Position numbers and translations under genes: made by a program. Of a stretch of DNA of 64,000 nt, positions 47,018 through 55,184 are shown in pieces. Under the pieces are notes generated by a model. The model saw nothing but the letters and a program-made list of their open reading frames with translations, was not told where the DNA came from and ran no database searches. The DNA is from Lysobacter gummosus (GTDB taxonomy: Bacteria > Pseudomonadota > Gammaproteobacteria > Xanthomonadales > Xanthomonadaceae): the NCBI RefSeq assembly GCF_001442805.1, contig NZ_CP011131.1, forward strand, positions 1,426,001-1,490,000, written 5' to 3'. Position 1 is the stretch's first letter. The number at the start of each line of letters is the position of its first letter.

Positions 47018-47398
47018 TCACACCGGCGCGTAACTTTCCCCGCGCAACTTGTCGATCGCAGCGATGAACGCGTCAGTCCCTGGCCATTGCCCGATCCGCC
47101 CAAGCTTCTTCGCCCCGCGGAACACCAGGAATGCCGGGATGCCGTGCAGGCCGAAATGGATACCCATGCTTGGGTCTTCGTAGACGTTGTCGTGCAGCCA
47201 CTCCACGTCCGGCCAGCTGAAGCGCTCTTGCGCCAGCAGCATCTGGCCCTTGGCGATATCGCAGTTCGGGCAGTCCTTGCCCCACAGGAACAGGATGCGC
47301 AGTTGACCGTCCTCGGGCAGGAATTCGGCCAGCCGCGCCTGGCGCACCAGCTTCATCGGAAACTGCCAGAAAAACCGCGGATGGGTGGTGTCGGTCAC
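47018..47398 (-). CDS. Thioredoxin-like protein with CPNC active site
   Basis: A 126-residue thioredoxin-fold protein. The active site is C43-P-N-C46 (WGKDCPNCDIAKG), the conserved cis-Pro segment is in HGIPAFLVFRGAK (about 84-96), and GRIGQWPGTDAFI follows. There is no signal peptide, so it is probably cytoplasmic. CPxC thioredoxin-like proteins of this length act as dithiol oxidoreductases; the partner is unknown. The gene is separate from its neighbours; the MscS gene follows on the same strand. Confidence 0.85.
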   Translation of the reverse strand: MTDTTHPRFFWQFPMKLVRQARLAEFLPEDGQLRILFLWGKDCPNCDIAKGQMLLAQERFSWPDVEWLHDNVYEDPSMGIHFGLHGIPAFLVFRGAKKLGRIGQWPGTDAFIAAIDKLRGESYAPV

Positions 47399-47477
47399 GC
47401 GGCCATCCTACTCCCGGCGCGCCGAGGGTAGCCAGCGGCGCCGGGCCGTTCATCGCGACGCTGCGTTGCGCCGATGG

Positions 47478-48749
47478 CTACTGCGCCACCAGCCCGATCC
47501 CGTTCTTGCGGAACGCCGTCAAGGTCGCGTCGTAGATATCCGAAATGACGTTGTGCTGGCCGTTCTCCGGATCGCTGATCCAGAAATGGCCGTCGAGCTG
47601 GATGCCCTTGTCGTTGACGCCGGTGATGTACATGTGCGGCGGCGGCTGTTGCAGCACCCGGTCCTGCGCCGCCATCGCATCGACGAACAATTTGCGCGCC
47701 ACGGCCAGGTCGGCGTCGCCCTTGACCAGGATGCCGCAGACCAGGCGCAGATTGCGGTCGGACCAGGACTGGTTGACGATGACGTTGCTGGTCAGGCTGT
47801 CGTTGGGGACGATGGCCTCCACGCCGTCGCGGGTGCGGATCATGGTGTAGCGCACGGTCATGCGGGTGACCCGGCCGACGATGTTGTTGGTGGCGATGTT
47901 GTCGCCGACCCGCACCGATTGCTCGAACAGCACGATCAGGCCGCTGATGTAGCTGGCGGCGAGTCTTTGCAGGCCCAGCCCCAGGCCGATGCCGAGCGCG
48001 CCGCTGAAGGCGGCCAGCGCGGTGAGATTGATGCCGCTGATCGAGAAGATCACCGCGGTCGCGCCGATCCATACCGCGACGGAGAAAATCCGCGACAGCG
48101 CCAGCACGAAATTCGGCTGCAGCGTGCGGCTGCGGCGCAGCAGGTTGGTGACCGCCTTGTCGCCCCACAACGCGACGATCGCGATCACCACGCCGACCAC
48201 CAGCCCACGCAGCACGCCTTCGCTGGACAGCGCGATGCCGCCGAATTCGAGCTTGGCCGAATACATCTGCGCGATCAGCTTGCTGCGGTCCTTGAACACG
48301 CCGAACACCAGCGCCAGCCACGACACCACCGTTACCAGCCGCAGCATGATCTTCAGCAGCATGGTCGGCCGGAACAGCAGTTCCACCACCATGCCGAACA
48401 CACGGATGATCACGAACAGGATGAGCAGGGTGCCGGCCAGGCCGATCAGCGGATTGTCGAGCGTGCCGCCGAACAGGCTCAGCAGGCCCAGGGTCAACAG
48501 CATCAGCAGCGGCGTGCACAGGTACTCGACCAGCGTGCGCACGACCGGCCGATGGTGGCCCAGCATCAGCTTGAGCTTGCGCGTGGCCAGCACGCCGATG
48601 ATCAGCGCGGCCATCAGCGCCAGCGCGGTCACGATCAGATCGGTCGGATTGGAGACCACGTCCAGGGCATCGGACACGATCTCGGCCAGTTCCGGGTCGT
48701 GCTCCAGCGGCGGGCCGTGGTCGGGCGGGAGAGTGAGGTCGAGAGCCAT
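47478..48749 (-). CDS. MscS-family mechanosensitive ion channel
   Basis: A 423-residue membrane protein with several N-terminal hydrophobic helices (from about residue 30, DLIVTALALMAALIIGVLAT) and a pore/MscS region around residues 225-275: SGALGIGLGLGLQRLAASY and ISGLIVLFEQSVRVGDNI. The conserved beta-domain sequence VGRVTRMTVRYTMIRTRDG follows. It belongs to the MscS/MscK superfamily that opens under membrane tension. Upstream on the same strand are the DUF4087 and TPR genes. The ATG at 48749 fits. Confidence 0.92.
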   Translation of the reverse strand: MALDLTLPPDHGPPLEHDPELAEIVSDALDVVSNPTDLIVTALALMAALIIGVLATRKLKLMLGHHRPVVRTLVEYLCTPLLMLLTLGLLSLFGGTLDNPLIGLAGTLLILFVIIRVFGMVVELLFRPTMLLKIMLRLVTVVSWLALVFGVFKDRSKLIAQMYSAKLEFGGIALSSEGVLRGLVVGVVIAIVALWGDKAVTNLLRRSRTLQPNFVLALSRIFSVAVWIGATAVIFSISGINLTALAAFSGALGIGLGLGLQRLAASYISGLIVLFEQSVRVGDNIATNNIVGRVTRMTVRYTMIRTRDGVEAIVPNDSLTSNVIVNQSWSDRNLRLVCGILVKGDADLAVARKLFVDAMAAQDRVLQQPPPHMYITGVNDKGIQLDGHFWISDPENGQHNVISDIYDATLTAFRKNGIGLVAQ

Positions 48750-48780
48750 CGGTATCGTGTGGGTTGAAGGGCGGGCGCGA

Positions 48781-49236
48781 TCAGTCGCGCGGTTCGGCGA
48801 GCTTGGGATCGCGCCGGCATTGGGCCAGCGTCTTGCCCGCCGAGGAAACGATGCGCTTGACCTGCATGGTCTTGCGATCGGTCAGCACGCGCATGCAGGC
48901 GCAGCCGTGGCCGTAGCTGCCGCCGCCGTAGGACACCCACTGCTTCTCGGCGATCGGCGGCGGCCAGTCGCCTTCGGCCTGCTCGCCGCCCTGGGTGGCG
49001 ATGATCCATTCGCCGTCGCGATCGATCAGCCAGGCGTTGGCCGGCGAGGGATTGACGAACCAACCGCAGCGATTCTCGACCGCGGCCTTCGCCGCAGCCG
49101 ATTTACCTTTCGCCACGGCTTCCAGAACCGGCAAGGCGGCGACCAGCATCATCAACAAAATCGCCAGGCGCCCGACACCGGTCCGCCTCCGGCACGGCTC
49201 ATGGCGATTGCGTTCGAATCGAGCGAGCGTCGGCAT
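48781..49236 (-). CDS. DUF4087-type exported protein
   Basis: A 151-residue protein with an Arg-rich start, a hydrophobic segment (about 23-45; LAILLMMLVAALPVLEAV) that works as signal peptide or anchor, and a C-terminal domain with NRCGWFVNPSPANAWLIDRD, IATQGG, and YGHGCACM, typical of DUF4087. The function is unknown; several conserved Cys may form disulfides in the periplasm. It lies 31 bp upstream of the MscS gene on the same strand. The ATG at 49236 was chosen to keep the hydrophobic segment near the N terminus. Confidence 0.72.
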   Translation of the reverse strand: MPTLARFERNRHEPCRRRTGVGRLAILLMMLVAALPVLEAVAKGKSAAAKAAVENRCGWFVNPSPANAWLIDRDGEWIIATQGGEQAEGDWPPPIAEKQWVSYGGGSYGHGCACMRVLTDRKTMQVKRIVSSAGKTLAQCRRDPKLAEPRD

Positions 49237-49375
49237 CGTGCATTCCTCCGTCGATGTCCATGGTAGTAACGCGGCTTCGTGCGCGCCGTGAGCGCGAGGC
49301 ATCGAAGCCGGCTTTCCGAGCGTGGCGGCCGTCATCGGCCTGAGCGGCGATGCGGCCCGAGCCGATTGTCTGCGT

Positions 49376-50278
49376 TCAATCCGTGACGCCGGCGGCAAGA
49401 GAGCGGCGGAATTCGACCAGGCTGGCTTCGGGATGCTCGCCCAGCCAGTCGTCGATGGCCGCGCGGACCATGGACTCTTCGACCGCGGCCAGGCCGATCC
49501 AGCGTGTATCGCTGCTGTCGCCGACCGCCGGATGGTCGTGGGCCTGATCCGGATCGCCTTCCGAGCACGCCTTGCAGATGTAGCGCACCGATTGGGTCCA
49601 GTCTTCGATCTGCCCGCCGCCGCGATGGATGCGTTCGGCCAGCGTGCTCAGCAGCTCCGGCGCGGGCGTGGCGATCCAGGCTTCGAAGGTGGAATACGGC
49701 GAGGCCTGCCACAGCTCCAGTTCGTCGAACACCAGATATTCGTTCTCGCCGATCCGGCGTTTGCCGTTGGCCGCGCCGTCGTGCAGGACGATGTCGGCGT
49801 AGCGATGGCCGCTGCCCGGGAAGGGCACGTTGCGGATGCGACCGCGGGCCGGGTCGATGCGATCGCACCACACCACTTCGGCGTTGCCTTCCGGGTCGAT
49901 GCGCACCGCGCCCAGGCTGCCCTCGATTTCGATCGGGCCTTCGCCCTCGGGCAGCGGAATGCCGTAACGCCGCCATGCCTCGCGCGCGCTGGGCCAATCG
50001 CGCAGCGCGGTCGCGGCGATGCCCAGGTTCCAGCACGCGCCCTCGTGGCCGCCGTCGCTTTCCAGCGCCTGCCGGTTGGCCGCCAGCGACTGCGCCCATT
50101 CGCCGCGGTACTTGTGCACCAGGCCGATGTTGAACCAGGGCACGGCCCAGGCCGGATCGGCCTGGGTCGCCTGCTCGTACCAGTGCAGCGCGCGCGCCTC
50201 GTCGCCGCGGTGGCTGAGTCGGTTGGCGTAGGTGTTGATCAGATCGGCGCGTTCGCGGGCGCTGCGCAGCTTGGGCAT
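49376..50278 (-). CDS. TPR-repeat protein
   Basis: A 300-residue cytoplasmic protein with TPR-like helices in the first ~105 residues (GDEARALHWYEQATQADPAW and FNIGLVHKYRGEWAQSLAANR, then GACWNLGIAATALRDWPSAREAW). A C-terminal part without a recognised fold contains Cys and His residues (ICKACSEGDPDQAHDHP). The N-terminal TPRs probably bind another protein. It follows the EF-G-like gene by a 34-bp gap in the same orientation, so both may be co-transcribed. Confidence 0.75.
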   Translation of the reverse strand: MPKLRSARERADLINTYANRLSHRGDEARALHWYEQATQADPAWAVPWFNIGLVHKYRGEWAQSLAANRQALESDGGHEGACWNLGIAATALRDWPSAREAWRRYGIPLPEGEGPIEIEGSLGAVRIDPEGNAEVVWCDRIDPARGRIRNVPFPGSGHRYADIVLHDGAANGKRRIGENEYLVFDELELWQASPYSTFEAWIATPAPELLSTLAERIHRGGGQIEDWTQSVRYICKACSEGDPDQAHDHPAVGDSSDTRWIGLAAVEESMVRAAIDDWLGEHPEASLVEFRRSLAAGVTD

Positions 50279-50312
50279 GGGTGAGAAGGGCGATGGACGA
50301 ACGCGAACGGTA

Positions 50313-52361
50313 TCAGTCTTCCTCGTGCCTGGGTTTGTAGGCCTCCACCAGTTTCTGCTGGACGTTGCCGGGCACCGGTTCGTAGTGGCTGAAATCCAGC
50401 GAATACCGGCCGCGTCCGGCGGTCACCGACTTGAGTTCGGCGGCGTAGCCTTCCAGCTCCGACAGCGGCACCTGCGCGCGCACCACGATCTCGCCGCCGC
50501 GAATGCTGTCGGTGCCGCTGATGCGCGCGCGCTTGCTGGCCAGCCCGCCGCTGATGTCGCCCATGTGCTGCTCGGGCGCGTTGACTTCCAATTCGACGAT
50601 GGGCTCCAGCACTTGCGGCCGCGCCTTGTTGATCGCGTCCAGGAACGCCTTCTTGCCGGCGGCGACGAAGGCGACTTCCTTGCTGTCCACGCTGTGGTAC
50701 TTGCCGTCGTAGACGATCACGCGCACGTCCTGGATCGGATAGCCGGCCACCGCGCCGTCGTGCAGTACCTGGCGCACGCCTTTCTCCACCGCCGGCAGGA
50801 ACTGGCCCGGAATCGTGCCGCCCTTGACCTCATCGACGAACTCGAAACCGCCGCCGCGCGGCAAGGGTTCCACACGCAGGAACACTTCGCCGAACTGGCC
50901 GGCGCCGCCGGTCTGTTTCTTGTGGCGGTAATGGCCTTCGGCGCGGCCGGCCACGGTTTCGCGATAGGCGATGCGCGGCGGGCGCGCTGTTACTTCCACG
51001 CCGTACTTGTCTTTCAGCCGGTCGATGTTGATGCGCAGATGCAGGTCCGACAAACCGCGGATCACGGTTTCGTTCGTCTCGGTTTCGTGCTCGACCTGGA
51101 AGCAGGGATCTTCCTCGGACAGTTTGTGCAGGGCGGTGGCGAGCTTCTGCTCCTGGCCCTTGCTCGCCGCTTCCACCGCCAGGCCGAACATCGGCCGCGG
51201 GAAATTCAGCGGCGCCAGATGGATTTGGTCCTCGTCGTGGCTGTCGTGCAGCACCGCGTCGAAATGCAGTTCCTCGACCTTGGCCACCGCGGCGATATCG
51301 CCGGGAATGGCCTGATCGATCTCGACATGGTCGCGGCCCTTGAGCTTGAACAGATGCCCGACCTTGAACGGCTTCTTGCCGTCGTCCACGAACAACTGTG
51401 TGTCTTTCCTGACCGTGCCCTGGTAGACGCGGAACACGCCGAGCTTGCCGACGAAGGGATCGTTGACGATCTTGAACACATCCGCGATCACGTGCGCCTT
51501 GGCGTTGGGCACGGCCAGTATCGGCTTGGCGTCCGCGCCGGCGCCCTTGAAGAACGGCGGCGCGTTGGCTTCGCCGGGATGCGGGAACAGATGTTCGGCG
51601 ACATCCAGCAGTTCCTTGACTCCCGCGCCGCTGCGCGCCGAGCAGAACAGCACCGGCACCAGATGGCCTTCGCGCAGGCATTGCTCGAAGGCCTGGTGCA
51701 GTTCCTCGCCGGACAGGCCGCCTTCGCCGAGGTCGAGGTAATGCTCCATTACCGTTTCGTTGATCTCCACGACCTGGTCGATGATCTTCTGATGCCAGTC
51801 GCCGACCGGGCCCAGGTCGCTGTCGCCGGAGGAGGCGCCGAAGCAGTCCACGACCCTGCCGCCGCCGTCGGCGGGCAGGTTCAAGGGCAGGCATTCGGGG
51901 CCGAAGGCGTCGCGCACCGCTTCCAGCGCGCGCGCGGCGTCGGCGCCTTCGTGGTCGATCTTGTTGATCACGATCGCCCGGCACAGGCCGCGCGCCTTGG
52001 CGTGTTCCATCATGCGCCGGGTGCCGTAGGCGACGCCGGTGTCGGCGTCCACCACCACCGCGACGGTTTCCACCGCCGCCAGTGCCGACAGCGTGGGGCC
52101 GCGGAAATCCGGATAACCGGGAGTGTCGATCAGATTGAGGTGGATGCCGGCGTGATCGGTGCTGGCGATGGCGGCGTCGAGCGAGTGGCCGCGTTGTTTT
52201 TCGACCGGATCGAAATCCGACACCGTGGTGCCGCGTTCGATGCTGCCTGCCGTCTGGACTGCGCCGCCGGCCTGCAGCAGGGCTTCAAAGAGCGTGGTTT
52301 TGCCGGCGCCGGGGTGGCCTGCCAAGGCCACATTGCGAATCGATTCTGTGCTGTAGGACAT
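50313..52361 (-). CDS. EF-G-like translational GTPase
   Basis: A 682-residue elongation factor G homologue. GTPase motifs: AGHPGAGKTT (14-23), DTPGYPDF (about 75-82) and NKIDHEG (about 132-138). EF-G domains II-V follow; domain IV/V shows EVFLRVEPLPRGGGFEFVDEVKGGTIP and VQQKLVEAYKP. The product lacks some features of canonical EF-G and is shorter than the main factor, so it is probably a paralogue (EF-G2/EF-G-like) with a role in recycling or stress, not the main EF-G. The start at 52361 (MSYSTESIRNVAL) is the normal start. Confidence 0.88.
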   Translation of the reverse strand: MSYSTESIRNVALAGHPGAGKTTLFEALLQAGGAVQTAGSIERGTTVSDFDPVEKQRGHSLDAAIASTDHAGIHLNLIDTPGYPDFRGPTLSALAAVETVAVVVDADTGVAYGTRRMMEHAKARGLCRAIVINKIDHEGADAARALEAVRDAFGPECLPLNLPADGGGRVVDCFGASSGDSDLGPVGDWHQKIIDQVVEINETVMEHYLDLGEGGLSGEELHQAFEQCLREGHLVPVLFCSARSGAGVKELLDVAEHLFPHPGEANAPPFFKGAGADAKPILAVPNAKAHVIADVFKIVNDPFVGKLGVFRVYQGTVRKDTQLFVDDGKKPFKVGHLFKLKGRDHVEIDQAIPGDIAAVAKVEELHFDAVLHDSHDEDQIHLAPLNFPRPMFGLAVEAASKGQEQKLATALHKLSEEDPCFQVEHETETNETVIRGLSDLHLRINIDRLKDKYGVEVTARPPRIAYRETVAGRAEGHYRHKKQTGGAGQFGEVFLRVEPLPRGGGFEFVDEVKGGTIPGQFLPAVEKGVRQVLHDGAVAGYPIQDVRVIVYDGKYHSVDSKEVAFVAAGKKAFLDAINKARPQVLEPIVELEVNAPEQHMGDISGGLASKRARISGTDSIRGGEIVVRAQVPLSELEGYAAELKSVTAGRGRYSLDFSHYEPVPGNVQQKLVEAYKPRHEED

Positions 52362-52565
52362 GAGCGGACTTCTCCCTGGACGTAAGGGTGCGAAGGCCGT
52401 CATGGCTGTCCGCGCTGCGCGCCCGAGCGTGGCGCTCGGCGGGCGGTCATGGCGGGCCGGCGGGTCGCCGGGATCCACAGACTCCCGCAGGCGGCGGGGT
52501 GGGTCAAGCCCGATGCTGGGAAGCGTGTGCTGCTTGGCGGTTAGGGGTGTTGCGGTGCGGCAGGG

Positions 52566-52723
52566 GAGCAGGAACGAGTTCGCGGGAGTGAGGAGTGAGT
52601 GGCCGACCTCTTTTGCAATGCACGTGCTGCGTTGCGGCAGAAAGACACGAACGAGCGCACAGGAGCCAGACGAACGCTTCTTTCTTCCACTCATTTCTCA
52701 CTCCTGAGAACTCACTCCTGCTC
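52566..52723. repeat. GAGTGAG-type palindromic repeat
   Basis: Arms at 52566-52602 and 52687-52723 are inverted repeats of 37 nt with about 31 matches, built from ggagtgag and tgagtgg units. It lies in the 414-bp gap between the divergent EF-G-like and osmC genes, where it could affect either promoter. No gene is seen in this gap. Confidence 0.72.
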
Positions 52724-52775
52724 TTAACGTCAGGCCGGCTACCCTAGGCCTCCCCTCATCGCACCGGAGCCACAC

Positions 52776-53207
52776 ATGGGTATCTCGCGTCACGCCACCG
52801 CGCATTGGGAAGGCGATCTCAAGAGCGGGCAGGGCCGCCTGAGCACGCCGCAGAGCGGACTGCTCGACAACACCCGCTACGGTTTCAACAGCCGCTTCGG
52901 CGACGAGAAGGGCACCAATCCGGAAGAACTCATCGCCGCCGCCCACGCCGGCTGCTTCACCATGGCCTTGTCGGCCAAGTTGACCGAGGCCGGGCATCCG
53001 CCGGCCAAGCTCGACACCCGCGCCGAAGTCGATCTGTCGATGGAAGGCGGCCCGACCCTGTCGCAGATCCGGCTCAAGGTGACCGCCGAGGTTCCGGGCA
53101 TCGACGCGGCCAAGTTCCAGGCCATCGCCGAGGACGCCAAGGCCAACTGCCCGGTGTCGAAGGCGCTGATCGCGGTGCCGATGAGTCTGGAAGCGAAGCT
53201 CGTGTAA
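52776..53207 (+). CDS. osmC: OsmC-family peroxiredoxin
   Basis: A 143-residue OsmC protein. The two reactive cysteines are C60 (HAGCFTMALS) and C125 (ANCPVSKAL), spaced as in OsmC, which reduces organic hydroperoxides. It starts MGISRHATAHWEGDL. The stand-alone location and the divergent EF-G-like gene give no context. Paralogue Ohr is less likely because the end of the protein and the AAAHAGC motif are OsmC-like. Confidence 0.92.
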   Translation: MGISRHATAHWEGDLKSGQGRLSTPQSGLLDNTRYGFNSRFGDEKGTNPEELIAAAHAGCFTMALSAKLTEAGHPPAKLDTRAEVDLSMEGGPTLSQIRLKVTAEVPGIDAAKFQAIAEDAKANCPVSKALIAVPMSLEAKLV

Positions 53208-53210
53208 CTG

Positions 53211-53362
53211 CCTTCTCCCGCTGGCGGGAGAAGGTGCCCGGAGAGCCTGCCCCCGCGAAGGCGGGGGGCGGATGAGGGCACGCGACAGCCAATGGCCGCC
53301 GCATCCGCAAAGCGCCCCTCACCCCAACCCTTCTCCCGCGAAGCGGGAGAGGGGCTCAGGAC
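53211..53362. repeat. CCTTCTCCCG/CGGGAGAAGG mosaic repeat
   Basis: Hairpin ccttctcccgctggcgggagaagg (53211-53234), a G-rich block with gcgaaggcgggg, and a second hairpin arm acccttctcccgcgaagcgggagagggg (about 53329-53356). It fills the gap between osmC and the hydrolase gene and resembles 25983-26180. Confidence 0.78.
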
Positions 53363-53374
53363 AGACACCCACGA

Positions 53375-54091
53375 ATGCCTTCGCAGCCGCCGATCCGCCA
53401 CGCCCTGCTGATCCACGGCGCCGGTGCCGGCGGCTGGGAGTGGAATGTGTGGCGCGATCTGCTGCACGTGCGCGGCGTGGACACGCTGGCGCCCGACCTG
53501 CAGCCGTCGCCGCAAGGTATCGAAGCGACCACGCTGGACGACTACCGCGACCAGATGCGCGCCGCGCTGGCGGCCTTGCCGCGTCCGCGCGCGGTGATCG
53601 GCGCCAGCCTCGGCGGCCTGCTGGCCTGGCTGTGCGGCGATCTGGCCGATGCGATGGTCCTGATCAACCCGCTGCGGCCGCAACCGTGGGCGTGGCCGGC
53701 GATCCCAGGCGCCGACGCCGCGGCGCGCCCCGCGCGCGAATGGCCCGACCTCATCGCCTGGCGCCGCCATGCGCGCCTGGCCACGACCCGCGCCGCCATG
53801 CCCGATGCCGACGAGGCCGCGATCCTCTACGCCCAGCGCCGCTGGCGCGACGAATCCGGCGCCGTCCTGCGCCGCGCCCTGGCCGGCGTCGAAGCGCCGC
53901 GGCCGGCCTGCCCGGTGCTGTGCATCGCCTCGCGGGGCGACGAAGACGTGGAACCGCAACTCACCGCCCGGTTCGCCGCCGCGATCGGCGCCAATCTGAT
54001 CGTCGGTCCCGGCAGCCATGTCGGCCCCTTGTTGGGCCGCGACGCGGCGCGGACGGCCGCGCAGGCGGCCGACTGGCTGTCGGCGAGGTAA
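53375..54091 (+). CDS. Alpha/beta hydrolase
   Basis: A 238-residue alpha/beta hydrolase. Oxyanion loop HGAGAGGWEW (14-23), nucleophile S78 in GASLGGL, and the likely catalytic His in GPGSHVGPLL near the C terminus, with the Asp in RGDEDVEP. Substrate cannot be told. It is isolated between osmC and the glycine-zipper gene; the start follows a repeat with no clear Shine-Dalgarno. Confidence 0.82.
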   Translation: MPSQPPIRHALLIHGAGAGGWEWNVWRDLLHVRGVDTLAPDLQPSPQGIEATTLDDYRDQMRAALAALPRPRAVIGASLGGLLAWLCGDLADAMVLINPLRPQPWAWPAIPGADAAARPAREWPDLIAWRRHARLATTRAAMPDADEAAILYAQRRWRDESGAVLRRALAGVEAPRPACPVLCIASRGDEDVEPQLTARFAAAIGANLIVGPGSHVGPLLGRDAARTAAQAADWLSAR

Positions 54092-54194
54092 ACGCCGCAA
54101 GCCCGCATCCGCCGCGCCTACCCGCATTCAGCCCGGGTTGACCGCTGCGGACCGACGATCCGCTTCGCGCCATCCCGGCGCCCGGGAGTCCACC

Positions 54195-54881
54195 ATGAAC
54201 CGCTCGCTCGCCACCACCCTGGGCCTGGCGCTGGCCGCCGTCACCGGCGCCGCCTCGGCGCAATCCTACGGCTACCCGCAAAACAGCTATCCGCAGAGCA
54301 CCTATCCGCAGAGCACCAGCAACGCCAGCTACAGCTCGCAGATCGATTTCGCGCGGGTGATCCGGGTCGATCCGGTGTTCGAAACCTACAGCACCCAGCC
54401 GGTCAACGGCCCGCGCTGCTACGAGCGCCCGACCTATGTGCAGGGCGACAGCTATTACGGCGACGGCAACGGTAACGGCGACTCCTATTACGACTCCTAC
54501 GGCAGCGAGCGCCGCAGCGCCGGTACCGAAGGCGGCCGCACCGCGGCGACCGTGGTCGGCGGCATCGTCGGCGCGGTGCTCGGCAGCAAGGTCGGCGGCG
54601 GCAGCGCGCGCTATGCGACCTCGGCGATCGGTTCGATGGTCGGCGGCATGGCCGGCCGCAGCATCTACGAGCAGAACAAGCGCAGCCAGCAGCCGCGCAC
54701 CGGCTCGGTGCGGGTGTGCGACCCGGTGTCGAGCAACGGCAACTACTATTCCACCGGCGGCGAACGCGCGGTCAGCGCCTACGACGTCACCTACGAATAC
54801 GCGGGCAAGACCTATCGCACCCGCACCGACCACAACCCGGGCGATCGCATCCGCGTGCGCGTGGACGTGCGTCCGGACTGA
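54195..54881 (+). CDS. Glycine-zipper outer-membrane-associated protein
   Basis: A 228-residue exported protein. Signal peptide 1-22 (ending ASAQ), a Tyr/Pro/Ser/Gln-rich stretch (about 23-50), and a glycine-zipper domain (about 115-155; TAATVVGGIVGAVLGSKVGG, and IGSMVGGMAG) of the Rick_17kDa/2TM type that inserts in membranes. The C terminus YEYAGKTYRTRTDHNPGDR is common to this family. It probably sits in the outer membrane. A terminator follows at 54987. Confidence 0.85.
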   Translation: MNRSLATTLGLALAAVTGAASAQSYGYPQNSYPQSTYPQSTSNASYSSQIDFARVIRVDPVFETYSTQPVNGPRCYERPTYVQGDSYYGDGNGNGDSYYDSYGSERRSAGTEGGRTAATVVGGIVGAVLGSKVGGGSARYATSAIGSMVGGMAGRSIYEQNKRSQQPRTGSVRVCDPVSSNGNYYSTGGERAVSAYDVTYEYAGKTYRTRTDHNPGDRIRVRVDVRPD

Positions 54882-54986
54882 GTCTCGCACTCGGCCGCCG
54901 CGACCGCGGCGGCGCTGCAATCGAACACGCCGGAACCGAATCGGCGAACCGGCGGCGCAAGGAACGGTGCGCCGCCTTTGCCGGTG

Positions 54987-55016
54987 AACGCCGGGGCCGC
55001 GAGGCCCCGGCGTTTT
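54987..55016 (+). terminator. Terminator after the glycine-zipper gene
   Basis: A 12-bp perfect stem aacgccggggcc / ggccccggcgtt with loop gcga, followed by TT after the stem (TTTT in all). It ends about 130 bp after the stop at 54881 and clearly precedes the prpE promoter region; the gap 54882-55184 has no gene. Confidence 0.8.
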
Positions 55017-55184
55017 CCGTTGGCGGCGGCTCGTCGGCTACGCTTCGCCCGCCATCGCTTCGTCCGAGACCAGCGAAGCGCATTTCACGTCCGCGCAACG
55101 GCCGCGCGCCTAGACCATGGTCGTAACGCATCCGATACGCCCGTGGTCTAGCCTGCGGGCGGATGCCCTGGCCGAGACTGTCGC

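Noticed and set aside
50232..52385. 717-codon open frame antisense to the EF-G-like gene
   Set aside because: Same shadow pattern; the GTPase motifs are on the minus strand.
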